A DNA stretch of 13,214 bases from an uncultured Actinomycetes bacterium (GCA_937862675.1 CALMEC010000079.1:1-13214); one strand, 5' to 3'. Counted from the stretch's first letter, positions 1-6,190 are shown. Notes: a model not told the origin generated them from the letters alone. Numbers and translations: made by a program.

Positions 1-2
1 CG

Positions 3-362
3 CGGTGGGTGGCATGCACCCCCGCCACCTCCTGCGGAGTGACCACGCAGGCACTGATGGAGGAGAACGCGTTCCGCGGCCACGCGTACCAGCGTCTGGA
101 ACCCATGGAGATCCTGGGTCGGGTCACGTCCGGCCGCGCGGCGGCCGGGTTCATGTGGGCGAGCGAGGCCGCCGAGACGGCGGCCGACAGCCTCATCCGC
201 ACCGTGGAGGTCCCCGGCTCCACGGATAACCTCGTGACCTACTACATCGCCCCGCTCGCTGGATCCCCGCATTCGGACGCGGCGGCGGCATTCGTCGCGT
301 TCGCCACCTCGGCGGAGGGGAAGAGGCTCATCCGGCAGGGGGGATTCACGCTGCCGTCGTGA
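3..362 (+). CDS. modA: Molybdate ABC transporter substrate-binding protein, C-terminal part (5' end outside window)
   Basis: This is the last 119 residues of a periplasmic-type binding protein that would deliver molybdate (or tungstate) to a ModBC ABC importer outside the membrane. The frame is open from the left edge and ends at TGA 360-362. The visible part has the order typical of the ModA C-terminal lobe: a WVACTPATSCG stretch matching the family's 'lCdPavPcG' segment, then GRVTSGRAAAGFMWASEA matching the 'V.sGeADaG.vY.SDA' segment, then a YYIAPL strand. Next comes AAAAFVAFATSAEGKRLIRQGGF, the classic closing helix and GF end of ModA. The start is outside the window, so GTG 9 is not a real start. 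No modB or modC follows; downstream is an unrelated secreted protein, so any partners must lie upstream. The family call is fairly sure. Substrate choice between molybdate and tungstate cannot be told. Confidence 0.82.
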   Translation, partial: RWVACTPATSCGVTTQALMEENAFRGHAYQRLEPMEILGRVTSGRAAAGFMWASEAAETAADSLIRTVEVPGSTDNLVTYYIAPLAGSPHSDAAAAFVAFATSAEGKRLIRQGGFTLPS

Positions 363-409
363 GCCGGTCACCCGCGACGCGGACCGGCCGGGCACCGTGA
401 CACACCCCG

Positions 410-445
410 GATCGGGCCGGCGGGCCGACGACATCGGGCCCGATC
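410..445. terminator. Candidate terminator hairpin after modA
   Basis: Nine-base perfect arms GATCGGGCC (410-418) and GGCCCGATC (437-445) enclose an 18-nt loop and are followed by GTGTTTG. A second smaller stem (GCCGGTC 363-369 / GACCGGC 382-388) starts directly after the modA stop codon. Neither has a real T run, so termination is inferred from position and stem strength. Confidence 0.35.
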
Positions 446-509
446 GTGTTTGATCCCTCCTGCGGCGGCGAGCAGACCGCCGCCGACGAACCACAGGAGA
501 GAGAGATCG

Positions 510-1334
510 ATGCGACGCGGAATCCGGCTGGGTGGTCCTCTGACGTTGGTGCTCGCGCTCATGGTCGCGGGCGTCGCCAACGGTGCCACCCTCTCGCGGA
601 CCGGGGCGGGGGTCACCGCCGACTACACCTACACGGTGGACCCGTCGTTCGGAACGGCGGGATGGCCGACCACGCAGGACCAGTCGCTCACCGTCACCGC
701 ACCCGGACGTCCCGTGCAGACGTTCGACACCGCGGCCCTGAAGTTCCAGGTCGCGGAGAACCAGATCGATCCCGCCACCGCCCTCGTCGTGCGCGACATC
801 ACCGGCGACGGTGACCCGGAGATCCTTCTCACCACCTATTGGGGTGGCGCGCACTGCTGCTACGAGGCGAAGGTGGTCTGGTGGTCGCCGGCGTCGGGCC
901 GCTATGTCCTGACGTCCCAGTTCTGGGGCAACTCGTTCCCGCGGCTCCAGAAGCTGAACGCCGACCGCGTCACCGACTTCGTCGGCGTCGACGACCGCTT
1001 CGCCTACGGTTTCAACGCCTCCTACGCCAGCAGCACGTTTCCCGGTCGGGTCTGGAACTTCCAGAACGGGAGGTTCGTCATCGTGACGCGAAAGTTCCCG
1101 GCGGTCGGCGTGCGGACGATGAACCAGGCGTGGAGGAACTACGTGCTGCTGCGGCGTGACTCGCCGCGCGAGCGCGTCAATGCCCTCGCCGCATACCTGG
1201 CCGGGGCGTCCGATGCGGGGGTCAAGTATCGCCGGGCCGCGTGGAAGCGCGTCGCGAACGCCGAGCGAGCGCATCCGGCCGTGCTGCGCGGGCTGAAGCG
1301 CGGTGTGGTGCGCCTCGGATACGCGGTCGGATAG
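510..1334 (+). CDS. Secreted protein of unknown function with GDGDPE / GGAHCC (FG-GAP-like) segment
   Basis: The product is 274 aa and probably exported. ATG 510 is chosen because AGGAG lies at 495-499 (10 nt spacing) and because it gives a clean signal peptide: two Arg, then a hydrophobic core LTLVLALMVAGVA, with probable cleavage near ANGA (residues 23-26). Extending to 450 would only add a proline-rich non-signal tail. Residues 94-108 read VRDITGDGDPEILLT, an acidic loop of the kind seen in FG-GAP/VCBS calcium-binding blades. It is followed by GGAHCCYE (112-119), a motif I have seen in many bacterial secreted proteins of unknown role where the two Cys may pair. Residues 120-195 are rich in aromatic beta-strand pattern (VVWW, YVLTSQFWG, VWNF). 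The C-terminus (205-270) is basic and helical. A 7-bp hairpin (462-483) lies in the leader. I cannot assign a function; it is monocistronic, with a strong hairpin just downstream. Confidence 0.75.
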   Translation: MRRGIRLGGPLTLVLALMVAGVANGATLSRTGAGVTADYTYTVDPSFGTAGWPTTQDQSLTVTAPGRPVQTFDTAALKFQVAENQIDPATALVVRDITGDGDPEILLTTYWGGAHCCYEAKVVWWSPASGRYVLTSQFWGNSFPRLQKLNADRVTDFVGVDDRFAYGFNASYASSTFPGRVWNFQNGRFVIVTRKFPAVGVRTMNQAWRNYVLLRRDSPRERVNALAAYLAGASDAGVKYRRAAWKRVANAERAHPAVLRGLKRGVVRLGYAVG

Positions 1335-1354
1335 CGACACCGATGGCCCGACCG

Positions 1355-1389
1355 CGCTGTCGGCGCCCCCGCCGGGGGCGCCGACAGCG
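1355..1389 (+). terminator. Strong perfect hairpin, likely transcription terminator
   Basis: Sixteen-base arms pair perfectly: CGCTGTCGGCGCCCCC (1355-1370) and GGGGGCGCCGACAGCG (1374-1389), around a three-base GCC loop, 20 nt after the stop of the secreted protein. No T run follows, which is common for terminators in high-GC actinobacteria. It separates the secreted-protein gene from the ABC/two-component unit. Confidence 0.7.
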
Positions 1390-1479
1390 ATGGTCTGGCA
1401 CCGGCGGACGGCCGGCATGATCCGGCGGCGAGGTGCGGGACGGCCGCTCCGCCCGCCCGGATCGCCAGCGCCGACGCTC

Positions 1480-1491
1480 TGACAATTGTCA
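1480..1491. promoter_or_regulatory. Perfect 12-bp palindrome TGACAATTGTCA, candidate operator
   Basis: TGACAATTGTCA is self-complementary and AT-rich inside a very GC-rich gap. It lies 59 nt upstream of the ABC ATPase start and after the terminator hairpin of the previous gene. Its right half TTGTCA (1486-1491) matches 5 of 6 bases of a -35 TTGACA, but no convincing -10 is found 16-19 nt further on. Dimeric regulators bind such dyads; the response regulator encoded at 4501-5115 is an obvious candidate, but that is inference. Confidence 0.5.
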
Positions 1492-1540
1492 TGGCCGGGG
1501 CGTGACCCACCGCCTGGGACCGGGATCGCCGTGTGGGCGA

Positions 1541-1554
1541 CCATGGATCCATGG
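1541..1554. repeat. 14-bp perfect palindrome over the ATPase start codon
   Basis: CCATGGATCCATGG reads the same on both strands and contains two ATG triplets per strand. The second (1551) is taken as the in-frame start of the ABC ATPase; the first (1543) is out of frame. In RNA it could form only a short stem, so a role in start selection or protein binding is a guess. Confidence 0.5.
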
Positions 1555-2492
1555 CAACGACATCCCCACACATCGCCCGCCTGGCACCTGATCCGTCGGG
1601 ACACCCCGCGATCGACATCGTCGACGTCACCAAGACCTTCGGCGACGTCCATGCGGTGCGCGGCGTCGACCTCGCCATCGAACAAGGTGAGATCGTCGCG
1701 TTCCTCGGGCCCAACGGGGCCGGGAAGAGCACCACCATCGACATGATCCTCGGGCTGTCCGAGCCCACCAGCGGGACGGTCGAGGTGCTCGGCATGAGTC
1801 CGCGTGCGGCCATCTCGCACGGGTACGTGTCCGCCGTGCTGCAGTCCGGTGGGCTCCTGCGCGACATCACCGTGCGCGAGACCGTCCGCTACATCGGCAG
1901 CCTGTTCCCGAGTTCGCAACCGGTCGACGAGGTCCTCGCCGCCGCCGGCATCACCGAGCTCGCCGACCGCCGGGTCGGCAAGTGCTCGGGCGGCGAGGTC
2001 CAGCGTCTGCGGTTCGCCATCGCCCTTCTTCCCGACCCCCGGCTGCTCGCCTTGGACGAGCCCACCACCGGCATGGACGTGGAGGGGCGCCGGGTGTTCT
2101 GGAACGCGATCCGCCGTGACGCCGCACGCGGGCGGACGGTCCTGTTCGCGACCCACTACCTGGAGGAGGCCGATCAGTACGCCGACCGGATCGTCCTCAT
2201 GAGTCACGGGCGCATCGTCGCCGACGGCACGGGCGCCCAGGTCAAGGCACTGGCCGGCGGGCGCACCGTCCGCGCCACCCTCCCGCATCCGGACGTCGAC
2301 GCGATCGCCGCCATCGCGGGCGTCGACAGCGTCGAGATCCGCGGCGAGCAGGTCCTGATCCATTCGGCGGACTCCGACGCGGTCGCCCGCCATCTGCTCA
2401 CCCGCACGTCCGCCCGCGACATCGAGATCACCTCCGAGGGCCTCGAGCAGGCGTTCCTCAACCTCACCGCCGATCATGAAGGGAACGGGTGA
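1551..2492 (+). CDS. ABC transporter ATP-binding protein (DrrA/CcmA-type)
   Basis: This 313-aa cytoplasmic ATPase would drive the ABC-2 permease that follows. From ATG 1551 the motifs are: Walker A GPNGAGKST (53-61), Q-loop VLQ (96-98), signature CSGGE with a Cys in place of the usual Leu/Tyr-Ser start (145-149), Walker B LLALDE (165-170), D-loop, and switch His in FATHYLEEAD (H202). Residues ~235-305 form the small C-terminal domain common in DrrA-like exporters, ending in 'EGLEQAFLNLT', which is typical of this class. GTG 1533 would add six residues; ATG 1551 is preferred, but neither has a good ribosome binding site. The stop overlaps the possible GTG start of the permease (GTGA at 2489-2492). 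The paired two-component genes suggest drug, peptide or lipid efflux induced by the signal. Family assignment is firm; the substrate is unknown. Confidence 0.93.
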   Translation: MATTSPHIARLAPDPSGHPAIDIVDVTKTFGDVHAVRGVDLAIEQGEIVAFLGPNGAGKSTTIDMILGLSEPTSGTVEVLGMSPRAAISHGYVSAVLQSGGLLRDITVRETVRYIGSLFPSSQPVDEVLAAAGITELADRRVGKCSGGEVQRLRFAIALLPDPRLLALDEPTTGMDVEGRRVFWNAIRRDAARGRTVLFATHYLEEADQYADRIVLMSHGRIVADGTGAQVKALAGGRTVRATLPHPDVDAIAAIAGVDSVEIRGEQVLIHSADSDAVARHLLTRTSARDIEITSEGLEQAFLNLTADHEGNG

Positions 2493-2494
2493 CC

Positions 2495-3313
2495 ATGGGA
2501 ACCGACACGACGATGCGGCCTTCTGACGCGACGCCGGCGACGGCCGCGGCGGCCGGACCACGGGGAACCCGGTTCGGCGGCTTCAACGGCACCGTCCTCG
2601 GCATCGAGCTGCGCCGGATGCTGCGCAACCGCCGCACCATCGTCTTCGCGATGGTCCTCCCCGCGGCCCTGCTGCTGTCGTTCAGCGGTCAGAGCGGCTG
2701 GCGGGACCGGGTGGGATCGGGCAACGTCGCCGCCTACGTCCTGATCTCGATCGCGCTGTACGGAGCGGCGCTGACCGCCGCGGCGGGTGGCTCCATGGTG
2801 GCGATGGAGCGCACCACGGGCTGGAACCGCCAGCTCCGGCTGACGCCCATCAACCCCGTCGCCGCGATCCTCGTGAAGGCGATGGTCGCCCTGGTGATGG
2901 GCGCATGCGCCATCGCCGTCGTCTACGTCGTCGGAGCCGCCCAGGGCAAGGCCGACATGCCGGTGCACCTGTGGTTCGTCTGCCCGCTCCTCACGCTCGT
3001 GTGCACGCTCACCTTCGCCGCCCTCGGTGTCTTCGTCGGCTACATCGTGCCGGGTGAGAACGCCATGCAGATCATCGGCCCCGGGCTGGCGCTGCTGTCG
3101 TTCCTCGGCGGCGTCTTCATCCCGCTCGACCAGTACGCCGCAAGCGTGCGTGAGGTCGCCTACTGGACGCCGATGTACGGGGTGTCCGAGATCGCGCGGG
3201 CACCTCTCACCCACGAGCTGCCGTGGTACGCGGTGGTCAACGCCGTCGCGTGGTTCGCCCTGTTCGTGGCGGGCGCGGCGTGGAGGATGAGCCGCGACAC
3301 GGCCCGCGCCTGA
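2495..3313 (+). CDS. ABC-2 type transporter permease
   Basis: This 272-aa membrane subunit pairs with the ATPase just upstream. About six hydrophobic spans are visible: ~50-66, 78-103, 125-148, 160-186, 190-212 and 244-264. Between spans two and three lies MERTTGWNRQLRLTPIN, the cytoplasmic coupling segment typical of ABC-2 permeases. The loop near 205-235 (GGVFIPLDQY...YWTPMYGVSE) also matches the family's conserved 'GG.f.Pl....p.w......P' pattern. The first 30 residues are Ala/Thr/Pro-rich and cytosolic. ATG 2495 is used, with AAGGGA at 2479-2484; GTG 2489, which overlaps the upstream stop as GTGA, is an equally good alternative adding two residues, and translation is clearly coupled. The next gene begins 33 nt later. 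The family is certain; the exported substrate cannot be read from the sequence. Confidence 0.92.
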   Translation: MGTDTTMRPSDATPATAAAAGPRGTRFGGFNGTVLGIELRRMLRNRRTIVFAMVLPAALLLSFSGQSGWRDRVGSGNVAAYVLISIALYGAALTAAAGGSMVAMERTTGWNRQLRLTPINPVAAILVKAMVALVMGACAIAVVYVVGAAQGKADMPVHLWFVCPLLTLVCTLTFAALGVFVGYIVPGENAMQIIGPGLALLSFLGGVFIPLDQYAASVREVAYWTPMYGVSEIARAPLTHELPWYAVVNAVAWFALFVAGAAWRMSRDTARA

Positions 3314-3334
3314 CCGTCCGCGCGCTGCGGGGAT

Positions 3335-3340
3335 TACGCT
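3335..3340 (+). promoter_or_regulatory. Candidate -10 element (TACGCT) for leaderless histidine kinase mRNA
   Basis: TACGCT fits TANNNT and sits six bases upstream of the GTG start at 3347, the spacing expected when transcription begins at the start codon. A poor -35 (CTGACC, 3310-3315) overlaps the permease stop. It would give the two-component genes a promoter of their own inside the operon. Confidence 0.45.
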
Positions 3341-3346
3341 GTCAGC

Positions 3347-4504
3347 GTGACCGCGACGACCGACAGCGCATCCGGCCGGCGATGGCCGCGATCCGGCCTC
3401 CGCGGGCCGGGCGTGTTCTGGGCGGGGATCTGGCTCTTCTACCTCGCCTACCCGCTCCTCGAGGGGTGGCGCCGGCGCGACACCGTGGCCGGGTGGCTCG
3501 GGATCGCGCTTCTGGCGGTGTTCGTCGTCCTCTACCTCTCGGTCTTCGCGCGGCACCGCCGACGGGATCTCCTGTCGGCCGCCGTCCGGCAGACGGCCCG
3601 TCGGGGGATCGCGGAGGTCGTGGTCCTGGCCGCGCTGACCGTCGCGATCTGTGCATGCATCGGCCAGGCGGGAACCGTCTGTGCCGTCTACCTGGCCGTC
3701 GTCGCGATGTTCGTCTTCCCCTCGGCCGTCGGGTGGCCGGTCGCGGTCGTCGCGGGTGTGGGCGCCTACCTGGCCACCATCGTGATCCCGGGGTGGGACC
3801 ACGACCCGTCGATCCTCTTCGGCGTGCTCGTCGCGTCACTGGCCGTGTGGGGGGTCCGCACCGCCATCGCCCGGAATGCCGCGCTGTTCACCGCGCGCCA
3901 GGAGAACGCGCGGCTCGCGGTCGCCAACGAGCGCAACCGTTTCTCGCGCGACCTCCACGACATCCTCGGGCATTCGCTGACGGTCATCACCGTCAAGGCC
4001 GAGCTGGCGGGCCGCCTGATCGACGTCGACCCCGAGAGGGCACGCGAGGAGATCGCCGACCTCGAGAACCTCTCCCGCAGCGCACTGGGTGACGTGCGGC
4101 GGGCCGTCGAGGGCTACCGCGAGATGACCCTGGGCCACGAACTGGCGCGTGCACGCGGTGCGCTGGAGGCGGCGCAGATCCGCGCCGTCGTCCCCCCCGT
4201 CGCCGACGAGGTCGACGGAGACCTGCAGGAGCTCTTCGCCTGGAGCGTCCGTGAGGGGGTCACCAATGTGATCCGTCACAGCGGAGCGCGCCGCTGTGAG
4301 ATCGCCCTCGGCATGAACCGTGTCGCCATCTCCGACGACGGCCATGGCCGGGCCGACGGCGACGCCGACCACGGGCACGGCCTCCTCGGGCTCCGGGAGC
4401 GTGCGGCGTCCCACGGCGCCGTGGTCGTGACGACCAGCGACGAGTCCGGCTTCGTCCTCGAGGTCGTGGCGCGGGCCGCCGCCGTCCCGGGCAGGCCGCG
4501 GTGA
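3347..4504 (+). CDS. Sensor histidine kinase, DesK/NarL-type (HisKA_3)
   Basis: This 385-aa membrane kinase would autophosphorylate on a His and pass phosphate to the regulator encoded next. Residues 22-170 hold about five hydrophobic spans (near 23-38, 50-66, 90-105, 111-127 and 130-148, with a further one near 155-170) and almost no extracellular domain, so sensing is probably within the membrane, as in DesK. A short helix (175-195) leads to the dimerisation motif ERNRFSRDLHDILGHSL, with H204 the likely phospho-acceptor. The catalytic domain shows the N-box REGVTNVIRHSGA (N307), the G1 motif DDGHG (330-334) and the G2 GHGLLGLRERA (343-353). No good Shine-Dalgarno is seen; GTG 3347 is chosen for the -10 element six bases upstream. 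Its stop overlaps the next GTG by four bases (GTGA). Being next to an ABC exporter suggests it senses the exported compound or membrane stress; this part is inference. Confidence 0.93.
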   Translation: MTATTDSASGRRWPRSGLRGPGVFWAGIWLFYLAYPLLEGWRRRDTVAGWLGIALLAVFVVLYLSVFARHRRRDLLSAAVRQTARRGIAEVVVLAALTVAICACIGQAGTVCAVYLAVVAMFVFPSAVGWPVAVVAGVGAYLATIVIPGWDHDPSILFGVLVASLAVWGVRTAIARNAALFTARQENARLAVANERNRFSRDLHDILGHSLTVITVKAELAGRLIDVDPERAREEIADLENLSRSALGDVRRAVEGYREMTLGHELARARGALEAAQIRAVVPPVADEVDGDLQELFAWSVREGVTNVIRHSGARRCEIALGMNRVAISDDGHGRADGDADHGHGLLGLRERAASHGAVVVTTSDESGFVLEVVARAAAVPGRPR

Positions 4505-5115
4505 CGCCGCCCATCCGGGTGCTCCTTGCCGACGATCAGGCACTCGTGCGCGGGGCGCTCTCGGCACTCCTCGGGCTGGAGAGCGACCTGGAGGTGGTGG
4601 CCGAGGTCGAGGACGGAGAGGCGGCCGTCGCGGCGGCCGCCGCCCACCGCCCGGACGTGGCCCTGGTGGACGTCGAGATGCCGCGGCTCGACGGCATCTC
4701 GGCGACGGAGCGCATCACGGCGGTCTCACCGGGCACGAAGGTCCTGATCGTCACCACCTTCGGGCGGCCCGGCTATCTCCGCAGGGCGCTCCAGGCCGGC
4801 GCCAGCGGCTTCGTGGTCAAGGACACCCCGGCGGCCGAGCTGGCCGACGCGGTCCGCCGTGCGCATGCCGGGCTCCGCGTCGTGGACCCGGACCTGGCGA
4901 CCGACTCCCTGATCGTCGGCGACTCGCCGCTCACCGACCGGGAGACGGACGTCCTGCGGTCCGCGCGCGACGGTGCGTCGGTGGCGGTCATCGCCGGCCG
5001 GCTGTACCTGTCGGAGGGCACCGTCCGGAACCACCTCTCGGCGGTGATCGGGAAGACGGGTGCCAGCAATCGCGGTGAGGCGGTCCGCATCGCCGAGGAG
5101 CGCGGCTGGCTCTGA
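4501..5115 (+). CDS. Response regulator, NarL/LuxR family (DesR-like)
   Basis: This 204-aa DNA-binding regulator is phosphorylated by the kinase encoded immediately upstream. The receiver domain (~5-120) has the acidic pair D11-D12, the phospho-acceptor D57 in VALVDVEMPRLDG, the switch Thr in IVTTF (T85/T86) and the conserved Lys K107 in FVVKD. The C-terminal LuxR-type helix-turn-helix (~143-204) begins LTDRETDVL and has the recognition part LSEGTVRNHLSAVIGKTGASNRGEAV. GTG 4501 overlaps the kinase stop (GTGA), so translation is coupled and no separate ribosome binding site is visible. The likely targets are its own transporter operon and perhaps the palindrome at 1480-1491; there is no direct evidence. 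A hairpin at 5142-5167 probably ends the transcript. All key residues are intact. Confidence 0.94.
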   Translation: MTPPIRVLLADDQALVRGALSALLGLESDLEVVAEVEDGEAAVAAAAAHRPDVALVDVEMPRLDGISATERITAVSPGTKVLIVTTFGRPGYLRRALQAGASGFVVKDTPAAELADAVRRAHAGLRVVDPDLATDSLIVGDSPLTDRETDVLRSARDGASVAVIAGRLYLSEGTVRNHLSAVIGKTGASNRGEAVRIAEERGWL

Positions 5116-5141
5116 GCCGCGTCATGTCATATGGACACCAC

Positions 5142-5167
5142 GCACAGGCGTCGTGTCCGACGCGTGC
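5142..5167 (+). terminator. Candidate terminator of the ABC/two-component operon
   Basis: Arms GCAC-AG-GCGTCG (5142-5153) and CGACGC-GTGC (5158-5167) pair with a two-base bulge around a TGTC loop, 26 nt after the response regulator stop. There is no T run. Confidence 0.4.
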
Positions 5168-5249
5168 CGACGACGAGATGGACGGGGACGGCCACCCGCC
5201 CGTCGGGACCCGGCCATCCCAGGGCAGGATGCCTCGTCACCGGTGTCTC

Positions 5250-5315
5250 CGATCCGCCTCGAGGTGCCGAGGGGATGAGGCGGATCGAGCGTCCGCCGGG
5301 GGTCTCGAGCGGACG
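5250..5315. other. Two adjacent hairpins in the convergent gap
   Basis: The first stem has 11-bp perfect arms, CGATCCGCCTC (5250-5260) and GAGGCGGATCG (5277-5287), around 16 nt. The second has 7-bp arms, CGTCCGC (5290-5296) and GCGGACG (5309-5315), around 12 nt. They lie between the converging response regulator and glutaredoxin genes, and the rest of 5116-5364 shows no convincing gene. Terminator back-up or a small structured RNA are both possible. Confidence 0.45.
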
Positions 5316-5326
5316 GCTGTGGGGAT

Positions 5327-5352
5327 CGGCGGCCCGGATGTCCGGGCCGCCG
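5327..5352 (-). terminator. Strong hairpin terminating the bolA-glutaredoxin unit
   Basis: Twelve-base perfect arms, CGGCGGCCCGGA (5327-5338) and TCCGGGCCGCCG (5341-5352), flank only TG, so the real loop is about four bases. It lies 12 nt past the glutaredoxin stop on the minus strand. It is likely to stop transcription from both sides, although no T run is present. Confidence 0.6.
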
Positions 5353-5364
5353 GGGAGCTCCGTC

Positions 5365-5700
5365 CTACTTCTGGTCGAGCAGCTGCTGCAGCTCGCCGCT
5401 CTCGTACATCTCGGTGGTGATGTCGCAGCCGCCGATCAGCTTGCCGTCGACGAACACCTGCGGGCTGGTGGGCCACTCCGACCAGGAGGCCAGGATGTCG
5501 CGGATGCGCGGGTCGGCGAGGATGTCGCGGGCGCCGAACTCGGTGCCGGTGAGGCGCAGGATCTGTACCACCCGGTTGCTGAAGCCGCAGCGCGGCATGT
5601 CCGGGGTGCCCTTCATGTAGACGAAGACGCGATTCTCGGCGACCTCCTTCTTGATCTGCTCGAGGATCTGGTCATCGGTCATCGTGAGGGTGTCGCTCAT
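5365..5700 (-). CDS. grxD: Grx4-family monothiol glutaredoxin (CGFS type)
   Basis: This 111-aa cytosolic protein belongs to the family that binds a [2Fe-2S] cluster between two subunits, or with BolA, and passes it on. The active site is CGFS (residues 38-41), a single Cys rather than a dithiol. The preceding VYMKGTP (27-33) supplies the conserved Lys that contacts the thiol cofactor. WPTSPQVFVDG holds the TxP cis-proline element and is followed by GGCD near residue 91, as in E. coli GrxD. Length and motif order are normal for the family. ATG 5700 is chosen because GGAGG lies 4 nt upstream (5705-5709, inside the bolA coding region) and the upstream extension in this frame is antisense-like noise. 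The start shares one base with the bolA stop (TGATG). Whether the cofactor is glutathione or another thiol in this organism is open. The symbol is by homology of motif only. Confidence 0.93.
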   Translation of the reverse strand: MSDTLTMTDDQILEQIKKEVAENRVFVYMKGTPDMPRCGFSNRVVQILRLTGTEFGARDILADPRIRDILASWSEWPTSPQVFVDGKLIGGCDITTEMYESGELQQLLDQK

Positions 5701-5933
5701 CAGTCCTCCGGGGTACGGGTCTTGAGGGCGAGGGCATGGATGGTCCCGTCGTCCATGTACTGCTTGACGGCGGCGTAGACCAGCTTGTGCTGTTCGATGC
5801 GGGAGAGGCCGGCGAACTGCGTGGCCACGACCTCCGCGGAGAGGTGGTCCCCGCCCCCGTGATCGATGACCTCCACGGTGGACCCCGGGAGCGCCGCCTC
5901 GATCATTGCCTGGTACTCGTTCACGTCGGGCAT
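5700..5933 (-). CDS. BolA family protein (partner of monothiol glutaredoxin)
   Basis: This is a 77-aa single-domain protein of the short BolA/IbaG-like type. The fold markers are GGGDHL (27-31), with H30 in the loop that may bind the cluster, then VVATQFAGLSRIEQHKLVY with the invariant His H49, and IHALALKTRTPED (65-77), the usual 'iHAL.lkT.tPeE' C-terminus. It is transcribed with the CGFS glutaredoxin and shares one base with it, a gene pair known to form a mixed [2Fe-2S] complex. ATG 5933 is preferred over GTG 5954, since family members begin close to this point. CATCCT sits six bases upstream of 5933 as a weak -10, and no Shine-Dalgarno is seen. The role is probably iron-sulfur cluster trafficking or iron-responsive regulation. 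Family certain; exact job inferred. Confidence 0.92.
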   Translation of the reverse strand: MPDVNEYQAMIEAALPGSTVEVIDHGGGDHLSAEVVATQFAGLSRIEQHKLVYAAVKQYMDDGTIHALALKTRTPED

Positions 5934-6027
5934 GGAGACAGGATGCCACGCCACCGGCCCCGTGGTCCGGGTCGTGCGCGCCCGTCAGGCCCCCGGAGTG
6001 AGAGCGCTTCCGCCCCTCACCCGACAG

Positions 6028-6046
6028 CTTAACCGTGTCTTAATAT
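6028..6046. promoter_or_regulatory. AT-rich island with CTTAA direct repeat, candidate promoter/operator
   Basis: CTTAA occurs at 6028-6032 and again at 6039-6043, an 11-base period, followed by TATT. It stands out in the 269-nt gap between divergent bolA (5933, minus) and the NUDIX gene (6203, plus). TAATAT (6041-6046) on the plus strand and TAAGCT on the minus strand both fit TANNNT. An 11-base repeat puts two half sites on one face of the helix, as response regulators often need. The rest of the gap shows no gene. Confidence 0.4.
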
Positions 6047-6190
6047 TCAGGCGGAAGCCGGAGGACAGAGAACCACCTGCACACGAGGGCTTTCCGGGCG
6101 GTCCGAGCGCGGAGCGTGGAACACGGGCAGCCGCGCCCCGGGCACCCTGTGGCGGGGTGAAGCCCGGCCGGTCACGAGGGTCGTATGTCG

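Noticed and set aside
3..362. A complete mod operon in the window
   Set aside because: Only the end of modA is present; the next gene encodes an unrelated secreted protein and no modB or modC motif is found downstream.
450..509. Upstream extension of the secreted protein to 450
   Set aside because: It would place 20 Pro/Arg-rich residues before a clean signal peptide, and the ribosome binding site at 495-499 fits ATG 510.
1541..1554. Possible cloning junction, since the palindrome contains NcoI and BamHI recognition sequences
   Set aside because: The sequence on both sides is continuous high-GC genomic DNA with no vector-like features, so chance is the simpler explanation.
2474..3802. Long open frame on the minus strand opposite the permease and kinase genes
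   Set aside because: Its translation is rich in Arg, Asp, Gly and His with no hydrophobic core or motif, and the plus-strand frames carry clear ABC-2 and kinase motifs. It is a high-GC antisense artefact.
5131..5778. Plus-strand open frame opposite bolA and glutaredoxin
   Set aside because: Most of it is the complement of the CGFS glutaredoxin, and the 5131-5364 part has no motif and is filled by hairpins.
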